Origin: Acidobacteriaceae bacterium KBS 146
GTDB lineage: Bacteria > Acidobacteriota > Terriglobia > Terriglobales > Acidobacteriaceae
Assembly (NCBI GenBank): GCA_000688615.1
Contig: JHVA01000001.1
Location: forward strand, 868,001 to 932,000
Length of the DNA stretch: 64,000 nt
Direction: 5' to 3'
Shown here: one piece after another, positions 46,191 to 57,121 of the stretch
Layout of the letters: each line of letters begins with the position of its first letter
Position numbering within the stretch: the first letter of the stretch is position 1
Program-made: the position numbers and the translations under genes
The notes under the pieces: model-generated
Told to the model about the DNA's origin: nothing
What the model saw: the letters and a program-made list of their open reading frames with translations, nothing else
Databases searched by the model: none

Positions 46191-46544
46191 GGGGGCGTCA
46201 CGGCTTCGACGGGATTGCTTGCGGCAGAGAGGCATGCCGGGGTGTGGACACCCGTAATCGCTCACAAAACTATAAGTGCCGAACCTCAATTCGCGCTTGC
46301 TGCTTAATTAACTAAGTAGCCGATCGCTCGGGCTTCGCCTACGGGCCCGTACCGATCGTCGCACAGTAGGCTGGCCAAACCTGCTCCGCCTGCGCGGGGA
46401 TGGTGAGATCGATCAGGCTGGTCGTCGTCGCATCTTCGTCCGTTCTAAGCGCCGATGACGAGACAAAGATGAACCGGAAAAAGCATGAAGGCTCTCTGTT
46501 GAAGGTTTTTTCGGACGCGGGTTCGACTCCCGCCGCCTCCACCA
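46191..46544 (+). ncRNA. ssrA: tmRNA (SsrA) with tag AEPQFALAA
   Basis: The 5' end GGGGGCG pairs with CGCCTCC at the 3' end to make the tRNA-like acceptor stem (one G-T pair), followed by genomic ACCA. A T-arm reads GCGGGTTCGACTCCCGC just before it, and the 5' side has the typical CGTCACGGCTTCGACGG. The tag frame is GCC GAA CCT CAA TTC GCG CTT GCT GCT TAA (46278-46307), giving AEPQFALAA, with the usual ALAA degradation end and a second stop (TAA, TAG) soon after. tmRNA releases stalled ribosomes with SmpB. Length 354 nt is normal. Short ORFs printed inside it are not genes. Confidence 0.97.
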
Positions 46545-46550
46545 TATTAC

Positions 46551-48860
<2,310 letters not shown>

Positions 48861-48924
48861 TCAATGGCTCACCTGAACCCCAAGCATCGAATCCAACGAA
48901 CTGAATGTAGCACCGGGCAGGGAT

Positions 48925-48970
48925 ATAGTTCCAATATATAATTCACATTGAGAGTATAGGCATTGCCTAT
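48925..48970. promoter_or_regulatory. OxyR-type operator candidates between katG and oxyR
   Basis: Two modules: ATATA-N7-TATAT (48923-48939), containing ATAG-N7-ATAT, and the perfect palindrome ATAGGCATTGCCTAT (48956-48970), i.e. ATAG-N7-CTAT, identical in layout to the OxyR half-site and to the LysR-type T-N11-A rule. Module starts are about 31 bp apart. The second overlaps the oxyR ATG at 48969, which would allow autorepression while the first lies in the divergent katG promoter region. Confidence 0.6.
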
Positions 48971-49835
48971 GGAATTTCATCAGTTACGATATGTTTGCGC
49001 CATTGCGGAAACAGGCAGCTTCAGCCGCGCGGCTGAGCGCTGCCAGATCGCCCAGCCATCACTCTCACAGCAGGTCCTCAAACTCGAAGAAGACCTGGGC
49101 ACGAAACTGTTTGACCGTCTCGGTCGTAGCGTCCGCCTCACAGAGGCTGGTCGCGCCTTTATCCCCCATGCCCGCTCTATTCTGGAGCAGATTGAGACAG
49201 CGCGGTCAAGCGTGGCTGATAAGAACATGGATGTTCGTGGCAGCGTAAGCGTCGGCGCTATTCCAACCATCGCACCTTATCTGATGCCACGCTTCACAGC
49301 AGCATTTGCAAAGAAGTATCCCGACGCAAAGCTGCGTATCGTTGAAGAAACGACGCCGGTCCTTGTCGAAAGCCTACGCGACCTGTCCCTCGATCTCGCG
49401 ATTCTCGCTCTTCCTCTACGCCACAAAGACCTCGAACTGTTCCCTATCCGCACCGAGCCACTCTTCGCCGTGGTGCCAAAAGACCATCCATACGCAGGCG
49501 CAGAGTCGCTTGCCCTCAGAGATCTTCGCGGAGAACCTTTTGTCATGTTGCGCGACGGTCATTGTTTTCGAGACCTCAGCATCGCGGCTTGCACGCACGC
49601 GCGCATTACGCCTAATATCGCCTTCGAAAGCGCTCAGTTCAGCAGTCTTTTGGGGATGGTTACGGCTGGCGTCGGGATCTCACTCGTCCCGGAAATGGCG
49701 ATCGACCGAAATGCCGGCTGCCGCTACGTGCGCATCAGCGACCCTCGTGCTACTCGCACCATTGTCGCCGCCATCCTGCGCGGGCGCAGCTTCAATCGCG
49801 TTCAAACAGCTTTTCTGGCCGGCATTCGCAACTAA
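48969..49835 (+). CDS. oxyR: OxyR-type hydrogen peroxide regulator
   Basis: 288 residues from ATG 48969 (an upstream TTG 48963 adds two). LysR-type: helix-turn-helix FSRAAERCQIAQPSLSQQ at the N-terminus, C-terminal two-lobed sensor. The redox cysteines sit in GHCFRD and IAAC, nine residues apart, and number exactly Cys199 and Cys208 as in E. coli OxyR. It senses H2O2 by disulfide formation and activates catalase and related genes. The target katG lies divergently 141 bp away. High confidence for OxyR rather than a general LysR protein because both cysteines and the neighbour agree. Confidence 0.94.
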   Translation: MEFHQLRYVCAIAETGSFSRAAERCQIAQPSLSQQVLKLEEDLGTKLFDRLGRSVRLTEAGRAFIPHARSILEQIETARSSVADKNMDVRGSVSVGAIPTIAPYLMPRFTAAFAKKYPDAKLRIVEETTPVLVESLRDLSLDLAILALPLRHKDLELFPIRTEPLFAVVPKDHPYAGAESLALRDLRGEPFVMLRDGHCFRDLSIAACTHARITPNIAFESAQFSSLLGMVTAGVGISLVPEMAIDRNAGCRYVRISDPRATRTIVAAILRGRSFNRVQTAFLAGIRN

Positions 49836-49890
49836 GACGAACAACATCTACCATGGCGGCTCTCACGATGGACAGTTACAAGTAACTGCA

Positions 49891-50355
49891 TCAGTCACCA
49901 GTTAGACGGCGATATTCCAACAACATGCTGATTCTCCAGCTGAGAATCATACCGAAAGCCAGAACGAAGAACAGGCCGGCAGTTTGTTCCAATGACACGA
50001 CTCTGTTCACGTATCTCCGAGCGGCGAGGCGAATCAAGGCCAGCACCGCGATGACGGCAAAGAAGGCTTTGGATCGATGCATCATGATCACCTCTCCCTG
50101 CCGTGTAAGCCGCGAGGTGCGAATGAGAGGGTATGCGAGAACAAGTGCTCCGAGGAGAAATGCGCTGATGGCCCATGTCCATGGAACACGGAAGATCGGA
50201 ACCAGAAACATGGAAAAACCGGTCGCCATTCCCAGAGGTGGAATGACAACCTTTTTTACTGTGACTGGGGTCTGTCCTTCCCGAATGCGCCAGGCCAACA
50301 CGACAAAGAAACCGACGATAGCAGCGCCAAATGAAGTTCCCGGTATACCAGTCAT
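49891..50355 (-). CDS. CcdC-family membrane protein
   Basis: 154 residues with about five membrane segments. Segments PPLGMATGFSMFLVPIF, LVLAYPLIRTSRLTRQG, HRSKAFFAVIAVLALIRLAARRY and FFVLAFGMILSWRISML match the CcdC/DUF1453 pattern of Bacillus-type cytochrome c biogenesis neighbours. Function in the family is unclear. It follows prfB by 81 bp on the same strand, with no cytochrome genes nearby. Confidence 0.78.
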   Translation of the reverse strand: MTGIPGTSFGAAIVGFFVVLAWRIREGQTPVTVKKVVIPPLGMATGFSMFLVPIFRVPWTWAISAFLLGALVLAYPLIRTSRLTRQGEVIMMHRSKAFFAVIAVLALIRLAARRYVNRVVSLEQTAGLFFVLAFGMILSWRISMLLEYRRLTGD

Positions 50356-50436
50356 GTTTAAAATCGTACCTTAGCCTATCAGCAAGAACCAATCCAATCT
50401 GAACGACAAAAACGTCACGACGACCTTCATAAAGTC

Positions 50437-51568
50437 TTAAAGATCCTCGTCTGATGTCACCGCTTGCGGTATGCCACCTTCACGCCGCATCTTCAAATAG
50501 CCACGAATAAAGGGCTCAAGGTCGCCATCGAGTACACGATCGACATCGCCAACTTCGACACGTGTACGGAGATCCTTGACCATTCGGTACGGCTGCATGA
50601 CATAGCTTCGAATCTGCGAACCAAATTTAATGTCGAGCTTGGAATCTTCGAGCTTTTTGCTAACGGCCTTCTTCTTCTCAAGCTCATACTCGTACAAGCG
50701 GGAACGAAGCAACTTCATCGCTCTTTCCTTGTTCTTATGCTGCGAACGCTCGTTCTGGCAGCCCGCAACCAGCCCGGTCGGAAGATGAGTAATACGAACT
50801 GCCGAATCCGTAGTGTTGACGTGCTGACCGCCTTTTCCTCCGGAGCGATAGGTATCGATACGCAGGTCCTCGGGTTTGATGTCGATCACAATCGTGTCGT
50901 CGATCTCCGGGGAAACGTAGACAGAAGCAAAACTCGTGTGACGACGCTTCGCCGAATCAAAGGGAGAAATGCGGACCAGGCGGTGTACACCGGTCTCGCC
51001 TGAAAGCAGGCCATACGCGAAGTCTCCGGAGAGGGTGAAGGTCGCGGATTTGATACCAGCCTCATCTCCATCCTGAATCTCATTGATTTCAACTTTAAAA
51101 TTCTGTCGCTCGCCCCATCGAATGTACATGCGCATCAGCATCTCGGCCCAATCCTGAGATTCGGTACCTCCCGCGCCAGGGTGGACGACTACAATCGCAT
51201 TAAGGGAATCGCTCTCCTCAGAGAGCATCGTCTTCGATTCGAGTTTGTCAGCAAAGTCGACAAGTGCAGGAATTTCACGTTCGAGGTCTGATTCGGTATC
51301 CTCGCCCTCACGCGCAAGGTCAAAGTAGGCCTCAATATCGTCCGATCGGCGCGCAAGCTCAGTGTCATCCGCGAGCAGATTTTCCAGACGCTTACGCTCT
51401 CGCATAAGAGGCTGCGATCGACTGGGATCGGCCCATACGGCAGGGTCAGCTATCTTTTGCTCAATCTCGGCTAAGTCGCGACGCAGGCGAGGCGCGTCAA
51501 AGATACTCCCGCAGATCGCGAACTTTTTCGCGCACCGGGGAGTACGTGTATTCCAGATCAGTCAGCAT
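50437..51568 (-). CDS. prfB: Peptide chain release factor 2, programmed +1 frameshift
   Basis: The first 23 codons start at ATG 51568 (MLTDLEYTYSPVR...) and reach an in-frame TGA at 51499-51497 in the sequence CTTTGAC. Ribosomes shift +1 there, and the next frame continues as DAPRLRRDLAEIEQ... to 50437, total about 376 residues. A Shine-Dalgarno-like GGGAG lies just before the shift site, as in E. coli. RF2 marks are ISPF (stop-codon recognition) and RSGGKGGQHVNTTDSAV (GGQ peptidyl hydrolysis). It releases at UGA and UAA. A standard ORF call starting at 51405 would miss the N-terminus. Confidence 0.96.
51496..51510 (-). promoter_or_regulatory. prfB recoding site (CTTTGAC with upstream SD-like GGGAG)
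   Basis: Read on the minus strand: GGGAGTATCTTTGAC. The slippery CTT-T followed by TGA, with the stimulatory SD-like element three bases before, is the well-known autoregulatory frameshift signal: low RF2 lets the ribosome pause at TGA and shift to make more RF2. Confidence 0.95.
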
Positions 51569-51644
51569 AGTTCTAGTCTACGGCAAAACTTTCACGCGGC
51601 GCCGCTGGAGGTTGATAACCTGACCTGGAAAACTGGATCGAGGA

Positions 51645-53291
51645 TCAGCCTTCTAGCCTGCGAAACCGTGGAGCGCGAATCAGGCTGAGGGAGCCTATCG
51701 TCACAAAGGCACAGAGCCAGGCGAACCAATCTCCGTGAGCAGCATAGAAGGTAATGTCATGCTCATAACCGAAGCGAACTCTGATGCTGGTGCGTACATG
51801 CCTCGGTGCAGCTTCCACGACTCTGCCGGAGGGATCGATGGCTGCAGTGACACCTGTATTGGTGGCCCTCAAGATCCAGCGGTGATTTTCGATCGCGCGC
51901 ATCCGTACCATGTTCAGGTGCTGCCACGGAGCGCTGGTATCTCCATACCAACCATCGTTCGAAATGTTGATCAGCACATCGGCTCCGTTGCGGACAAACT
52001 GGCGAACTTCATCAGCGAAGATGGATTCGTAACAGATAAAAGTGCCATAGCGGTGGCCATTCGCGTCAAAGAGACTTCGCGTTGCTCCAGCGTCGAAGGT
52101 ACCGGCCTCGTGGAGAAGATTTTGCGCAAAGAAGAAAAAGTTTTTGTAGGGTACATATTCTCCGAAGGGCACCAGATGCATTTTGTCGTAGCGGCCGACA
52201 AACTCACCCTGAGACGAGACGAAGGATGCCGAATTGAAAAGAAAAAATCCACGAGCGTTTGAAGTAGTGCGGTCGGTCGCTACGTTGCCCACAATGATGG
52301 GGGCGTGTGCCTGACGGGCAAGAGAAGAAAGAGCAGAACGAAACTCTGGATCGTTTTCGTCAAAGGGCGCGGGGGACTCAGGCCACACGATAAGATCGGA
52401 ATCTCGGGGCTGCGGAGATGGTGTAAAGCGGACGAATGGAGTGGCTTTTTGACCAGGAATTCCGAGGTACATTTGATCTCCCGGATGGCGGCTCAAAAAC
52501 GAAAAAGATTCAAGCAGTTGTGAAACAGGAGGTTCGGGCTCCTGCGCAGCGGCACCGACCTCCAAATTTTGCTGCACCAAGGTTGCGGAAGCGGTTGCCG
52601 GATATCTGCGAGGCGCTGCAACGCGCCGAATCCCCATCACATAAACGACGACGAGAACCACCCCCATGATGCTTAGAATAAATCGCGTGTATCGGCGCTC
52701 GCGGATCTCAAGTCGAACTAACCAAAGCGCATTGACCAGCGCGATAACAAAAGAGAGCCCGTAAACTCCAGTAAAAGGTGCAAGACGAGTAAGAGCTAAA
52801 TTATCGATCTGAGCGATTCCAAGCAGGTCCCAGGGCAGCCCTGTGATACGCGATCGGGCTAATTCGACAGCTATCCAGAGAAAGGGGCTTAGCAATAGAG
52901 CGAACTGCAATCCAATACGGCATCGCACCGCCCCTATGAGAGCTCCAAAGAGTGCATGATAGAGGCTAAGATAGAGGCAGAACAGCAACAGGATCCCAGC
53001 GGCAACGGGTTTATCCAGACCACCATAGAGATACATCGTCTGGTAGATCCAATAGCAGTTGCCTAAATACCAGATCACACCGCAAAGATAGGCCAAAGCC
53101 GCAGCATGGACGACCTTTAGAGGCTCGCCCTGGCTGTTTTTACGCGTAAGAGCCCACAGGAGTGGAGTAAGCGCAACCCAGCACAGAGCGGCACGCCACG
53201 GTTGAACCGGGCCAGCAATGGGGAAAGGTACGACCTGCAAAACACCGGAAAACGCAGCCATGCACCACAGCCGTCCGGGAATAAGTCGCAT
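51645..53291 (-). CDS. lnt: Apolipoprotein N-acyltransferase
   Basis: 548 residues from ATG 53291 (GTG 53309 possible). The N-terminal half has about seven membrane segments; the C-terminal half is a periplasmic nitrilase-type domain with catalytic Glu in WPESPAPF, Lys in RYDKMHLVPFGEYVP and Cys in TFICYESIF. It adds the third acyl chain to lipoproteins in the inner membrane. It is 76 bp upstream of prfB on the same strand. An extra inserted loop follows the Glu region but catalytic residues are intact. Confidence 0.93.
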   Translation of the reverse strand: MRLIPGRLWCMAAFSGVLQVVPFPIAGPVQPWRAALCWVALTPLLWALTRKNSQGEPLKVVHAAALAYLCGVIWYLGNCYWIYQTMYLYGGLDKPVAAGILLLFCLYLSLYHALFGALIGAVRCRIGLQFALLLSPFLWIAVELARSRITGLPWDLLGIAQIDNLALTRLAPFTGVYGLSFVIALVNALWLVRLEIRERRYTRFILSIMGVVLVVVYVMGIRRVAAPRRYPATASATLVQQNLEVGAAAQEPEPPVSQLLESFSFLSRHPGDQMYLGIPGQKATPFVRFTPSPQPRDSDLIVWPESPAPFDENDPEFRSALSSLARQAHAPIIVGNVATDRTTSNARGFFLFNSASFVSSQGEFVGRYDKMHLVPFGEYVPYKNFFFFAQNLLHEAGTFDAGATRSLFDANGHRYGTFICYESIFADEVRQFVRNGADVLINISNDGWYGDTSAPWQHLNMVRMRAIENHRWILRATNTGVTAAIDPSGRVVEAAPRHVRTSIRVRFGYEHDITFYAAHGDWFAWLCAFVTIGSLSLIRAPRFRRLEG

Positions 53292-53351
53292 CGCGCTTGA
53301 GTCTATCACCGAATCCTACTGGCATAATCGCTCTATAATTAAGGGTGATTT

Positions 53352-53495
53352 ATGGACCCCCTCATCCATCTTCTCGGTCGGATTCTGGTGCCGATGTTTT
53401 TTATTGGCGTATGTGGATCGATGCTCGTAGTTGTCTTCACCGTTGTGACGGACGTCCAGGAGATCTTCACAAGCGATGAGGAAGACGAGCGGTAA
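53352..53495 (+). CDS. 47-residue membrane microprotein
   Basis: A short ORF with ATG at 53352 and AAGGGTG about six bases upstream, too good for chance. Sequence elements: a short N-terminus (MDPLIHLLGR), one membrane helix (LVPMFFIGVCGSMLVVVF) and a short acidic tail (TSDEEDER). It lies 60 bp from divergent lnt. No family recognised. Likely inserts in the inner membrane with the acidic tail in the cytoplasm; a partner might be encoded nearby. Confidence rests on ribosome site and composition only. Confidence 0.55.
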   Translation: MDPLIHLLGRILVPMFFIGVCGSMLVVVFTVVTDVQEIFTSDEEDER

Positions 53496-53613
53496 AATCG
53501 TCGATTCCCTCCGGAAACCAAATGAAAGATAGCCAGACCAATTGACGCTGTTGGCGTGCCCCCTTAAACTAGCTATCGGACGATAGGTTTCTGGACGCTA
53601 TGACAGCCGTCGG

Positions 53614-56004
53614 ATGCGTCCTAGACAATCAATGGCTTCAGAGAAAAATACTGTCGTTCTGCCGCAATCGAACCGGGTGCGCCTCGTGGTGGCGTCCTCG
53701 GTCATGCTGACATTCATCTCCTTCTGGCGTGCGGCCGCTATTGTTCTCAACGATTTAGGCTCCTCAGCGTTCTATGCAGGAGGTCTGTCGGAAGAGGCCA
53801 TCGGCAAATCTGCTCCGTGGCTCATCCTGTTCGTCGTTTTTTTCGCCTATGCCGTCCGATCGGTCTATGTAGAAAGCTGCTCGATGTTTACGAGAGGCGG
53901 TGTCTACAGAATCGTCAAAGAAGCGCTCGGCAGCACCTTCGCCAAGATCAGCGTCTCTGCCCTGATGTTTGACTACGTCTTGACGGGGCCGATCTCGGGT
54001 GTTTCCGCCGGTCAATACATCATCGGGCTCCTGAACGATTTTTTTGCATTCGCCGGCACGAGATTCCATTGGACAACCGTTCCGCACTTGCGGCCGGATA
54101 TCGCCTCAGCATGCATCGCTGCAATAATCACTCTCTATTTCTGGTGGCAAAACATAAAGGGGATCGAAGAGTCCAGTCAGCGCGCCCTGGACATCATGAA
54201 GATCACCACCGTCATGGTGGTGATTCTTTTATTTTGGGGCACCTTTACTGTCTTCCACCGAGGTGCGCAACTTCCGCCCCTTCCAATTCCTTCTAACCTC
54301 CACTTTAGCTCCGACGCTTTGGGATTCCTCAAGGGCACAAAGTTTGCCACGTCGCTGGGACTCTTTGGTGTGCTCATGGCTTTTGGACACTCCGTTCTCG
54401 CGATGAGCGGCGAAGAGTCTCTGGCACAGGTAAATCGTGAGATCGAACACCCTAAGTTAAAAAATCTGAAGCGCGCTGCGCTGGTTATTGCAACGTACAG
54501 CTTTTTCTTTACCGGACTCTGCACTCTGCTGGCAGTCATGATTATTCCGGACTCGGTACGGGTCCACGTATATCGTGACAACCTAATCGCTGGAATGGCC
54601 ATGTATATGGTTGGCCCGGAAGTTCTCCGCTTTGCCTTCAGGTGCTTCGTGGTTCTTGTCGGCTTTCTGATTCTAGGCGGAGCCGTAAATACCGCTATCG
54701 TAGGCTCGACTGGCGTGCTGATGCGGATTGCGGAAGATGGGGTTCTGACCGATTGGTTTCGCAAACCACAGAAGAAGTACGGTACTAGCTACCGTATTGT
54801 GAACCTTGTAGCTAGCATGCAGTTGCTGGTCATTGCTCTGACACATGGCAACGTCGTCATTATTGGCGAGGCATATGCGTTCGGCGTGATCTGGAGTTTT
54901 ACCTTCAACGCGCTTGCGATGCTCATTCTGCGCTGGAAATACCACGGAGAACGCGGCTGGAAAGTTCCCTTAAATATTCGTATCGGCAAGACTGAGATTC
55001 CAATCGGCCTGATCTCGGTCTTTCTCGTGCTTTCCACCACAGCGATCGTTAACCTCTTCACTAAATCGGTAGCTACTGTCAGCGGCGTCATTTTTGCTGC
55101 AGCCTTCTTCGTAATCTTTTCTCTCTCCGAGAGAAACAACAAGAAGCGTCATGACCTAACTTCACGTCAGATGCGAGAGCATTTTCAGCTAGAGCATCAG
55201 GACACTGTAAGAAGTTCATCGCTCGATATTCGCTCGGGCTCAGTGATTGTGACGATGCGAGACGCCGCTGCTCCGTTCGCTCTAAAGTGGGCCCTCACCC
55301 ACACCAATACAGACGAGCAAGATATTGTCGTTCTGGCTGCCCGAATGATGGGTGTCGGTGGCCCGGAATATGTAGAGGCATCCGAGCAGTTATTCAGCGA
55401 GCATGAGCAGATGTTATTTACCAAAGCAGTATCGGTGGCTGAAAGCTTTGGGAAACATATCTCGCTTCTTGTAGTCCCGGCTGGCGACATCTTCGCTGCC
55501 TTGGTCCAAACAGCGAACTCGCTGGATGCAGCCGCTGTCGTCTCAGGACTCTCCAGCAAGCTGACTGCAGAAGAACAGGCTTATCATGTCGGACAAGCAT
55601 GGGAAGCGCTACCAGAGCCTAAGAGACAGTTCACCTTCTACATCATCAAACCTGACGGCGAGTCACTTAGCTTCCATATCGGGCCACATGCGCCAACCAT
55701 TCAGCCCGATGAGGTCCAGCTTGTTCATCGACTCTGGCTTAACCTGCGACGCGACCCAGGCATGCGCGACCTTCATCACAGCGATATTGTGACCTATGCT
55801 TTGAGCCGCATGGCATCGGACTTCGCTCGCGATAAAGACGGCATGCTTCACGGTTTGCAACGTCACCTGCAACGATCTGTCGAGCGCCGAGGACTAGGAA
55901 ATACATATTACGAAAAGATGGATCAATCCGGTCCCGGATTTGCAATACGAACACAATCGGAAGTAAACCCGGAAAAAGAAAAGATTGAAACTGGTCACCA
56001 ATGA
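53614..56004 (+). CDS. APC-superfamily permease with long cytoplasmic C-terminal region
   Basis: 796 residues. The N-terminal about 510 residues carry about 12 membrane segments of the amino acid/polyamine/organocation type, with YAVRSVYVESCSMFTRGGVYRIVKEALG (shown in pieces) and GHSVLAMSGEESLAQVNREIEHPK typical of the family. The remaining about 285 residues are soluble (SVIVTMRDAAAPFALKWAL, VVLAARMMG, SLLVVPAGDIFAALVQTA), compatible with a universal-stress-protein-like domain. Similar proteins are common in acidobacteria; transport substrate unknown. No ribosome site supports ATG 53614 or ATG 53632 clearly. Confidence 0.85.
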   Translation: MRPRQSMASEKNTVVLPQSNRVRLVVASSVMLTFISFWRAAAIVLNDLGSSAFYAGGLSEEAIGKSAPWLILFVVFFAYAVRSVYVESCSMFTRGGVYRIVKEALGSTFAKISVSALMFDYVLTGPISGVSAGQYIIGLLNDFFAFAGTRFHWTTVPHLRPDIASACIAAIITLYFWWQNIKGIEESSQRALDIMKITTVMVVILLFWGTFTVFHRGAQLPPLPIPSNLHFSSDALGFLKGTKFATSLGLFGVLMAFGHSVLAMSGEESLAQVNREIEHPKLKNLKRAALVIATYSFFFTGLCTLLAVMIIPDSVRVHVYRDNLIAGMAMYMVGPEVLRFAFRCFVVLVGFLILGGAVNTAIVGSTGVLMRIAEDGVLTDWFRKPQKKYGTSYRIVNLVASMQLLVIALTHGNVVIIGEAYAFGVIWSFTFNALAMLILRWKYHGERGWKVPLNIRIGKTEIPIGLISVFLVLSTTAIVNLFTKSVATVSGVIFAAAFFVIFSLSERNNKKRHDLTSRQMREHFQLEHQDTVRSSSLDIRSGSVIVTMRDAAAPFALKWALTHTNTDEQDIVVLAARMMGVGGPEYVEASEQLFSEHEQMLFTKAVSVAESFGKHISLLVVPAGDIFAALVQTANSLDAAAVVSGLSSKLTAEEQAYHVGQAWEALPEPKRQFTFYIIKPDGESLSFHIGPHAPTIQPDEVQLVHRLWLNLRRDPGMRDLHHSDIVTYALSRMASDFARDKDGMLHGLQRHLQRSVERRGLGNTYYEKMDQSGPGFAIRTQSEVNPEKEKIETGHQ

Positions 56005-56140
56005 GTTCTCTTATAACTACTCTGTGGTTTGCGACAGCGTACTAAGTTCTGTATCGTTATCATAGTTTCACTATCTACTCTCGATATCGAACGACTTTTG
56101 TCAGGAGTATGTGAGCATCCCCAGTAGCTAGGAGACTTCA

Positions 56141-56386
56141 GTGGAAGTAAGTCGGATCATTGCTGAGCTAGACGCACAGATTCTTAAGTTACAGCAGGCG
56201 CGTGCGTTGCTTACAGAAGCTTCTCTGCCTGCACGCGCGGGTCGTGGTCGCCCCAAAGGAAGCACGAAAGCATCTACAGCTCCTGGAAGGCGAAAGCGGA
56301 AACTAACGCCCGAGGGGCGCAAGCGCATCGCAGATGCCATGAAGAAGCGCTGGGCCGAGCGAAAAAAACAGAACGCAGGCAAGTAG
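56141..56386 (+). CDS. Small basic AT-hook-like DNA-binding protein
   Basis: 81 residues from GTG 56141 with AGGAG about six bases before. The N-terminal third is a possible coiled coil (IIAELDAQILKLQQARALL). The middle has an AT-hook core GRGRPKGS in a Lys/Arg/Ala/Ser-rich linker like histone H1 tails. The end reads KLTPEGRKRIADAMKKRWAERKK, a motif frequent in small acidobacterial/proteobacterial chromatin-like proteins. It probably binds DNA or RNA nonspecifically. Monocistronic, with a long perfect hairpin directly after. Function inferred from composition. Confidence 0.75.
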   Translation: MEVSRIIAELDAQILKLQQARALLTEASLPARAGRGRPKGSTKASTAPGRRKRKLTPEGRKRIADAMKKRWAERKKQNAGK

Positions 56387-56397
56387 ATTTAAAGCTA

Positions 56398-56448
56398 AAA
56401 AACAAGAGACGCAAGCAAAGAGTATCTTTGCTTGCGTCTCTTGTTTTT
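56398..56448. terminator. 24-bp perfect stem, bidirectional terminator
   Basis: Left arm 56398-56421 (AAAAACAAGAGACGC...) is exactly complementary to right arm 56425-56448 with a 3-base loop GTA. A-runs on the left and T-runs on the right make it an intrinsic terminator for both converging genes. A 24-bp perfect arm is unusually long. Confidence 0.92.
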
Positions 56449-56465
56449 AGGCAGGAGTCCGGTAT

Positions 56466-57104
56466 TCAGCGAGTAATAATGACCTCACGGAGACTATCTT
56501 TCGCAAGAAAAAATCGATAACTGCCGAACTCGCGGAGCAAATTTTCTACCTTGCGGTTGCTATAAATATTCACCAAAGGATACTTCCCTGCCTTCTGCAT
56601 TTCGACGACTTCGGTATCCGACAGATGGTAGCGACAAAACACAGCATTGGGATCGTTATTTGCATGAAAAAAAGCCAGCATCAGGCCGCCTGGCGCCATT
56701 ACCTCGTGCAACTTCGCGAAGACAGGTTCCACAAGAGGCTCCGGAAGAAAATCGACGGTATCCCAAAGGGTAACAACATCAAATTGCCGGCCAGAGAAGT
56801 TCAGATTAACTTCGAAGAATCGCTCGATGTCATAACGAGGCTCCTCTCCCGCTTCTACTGGAGCAATCCATTCCGGACGGGCCGCCTCTTCGACGAGATT
56901 AGCCATGTAAATGCTATGGCCAAGACCAGTAATGTAGTTGATGTTGGTGGAAGATGTCGGGCCAATATCCAGGACTCGGAGCGCTTCCTGTGTCTTGAGG
57001 TGCTTCTGAAGCTCCTTCCACCCACTGGAATGACGTGGAATTCTGCTGGAATCTGTTCCTCGAGAGGTTCCCGCACCTTCACCACCGCCGAAGAGATTAC
57101 GCAT
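56466..57104 (-). CDS. Class I SAM-dependent methyltransferase-like protein
   Basis: 212 residues. LRVLDIGPTSSTNINYITG is the SAM-binding glycine loop region (G-P-T-S-S instead of G-x-G), FDVVTLWDTVDFLPEPL is motif IV and VMAPGGLMLAFFHA the following strand. The AGGAGG ribosome site lies ten bases before the ATG, inside the end of the bactofilin gene, and the genes are 17 bp apart, so they are translated as a pair. The target of methylation is unknown; the modified loop could mean reduced SAM binding. Confidence 0.8.
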   Translation of the reverse strand: MRNLFGGGEGAGTSRGTDSSRIPRHSSGWKELQKHLKTQEALRVLDIGPTSSTNINYITGLGHSIYMANLVEEAARPEWIAPVEAGEEPRYDIERFFEVNLNFSGRQFDVVTLWDTVDFLPEPLVEPVFAKLHEVMAPGGLMLAFFHANNDPNAVFCRYHLSDTEVVEMQKAGKYPLVNIYSNRKVENLLREFGSYRFFLAKDSLREVIITR

Positions 57105-57121
57105 CTGTTCGCCGCCTCCTG

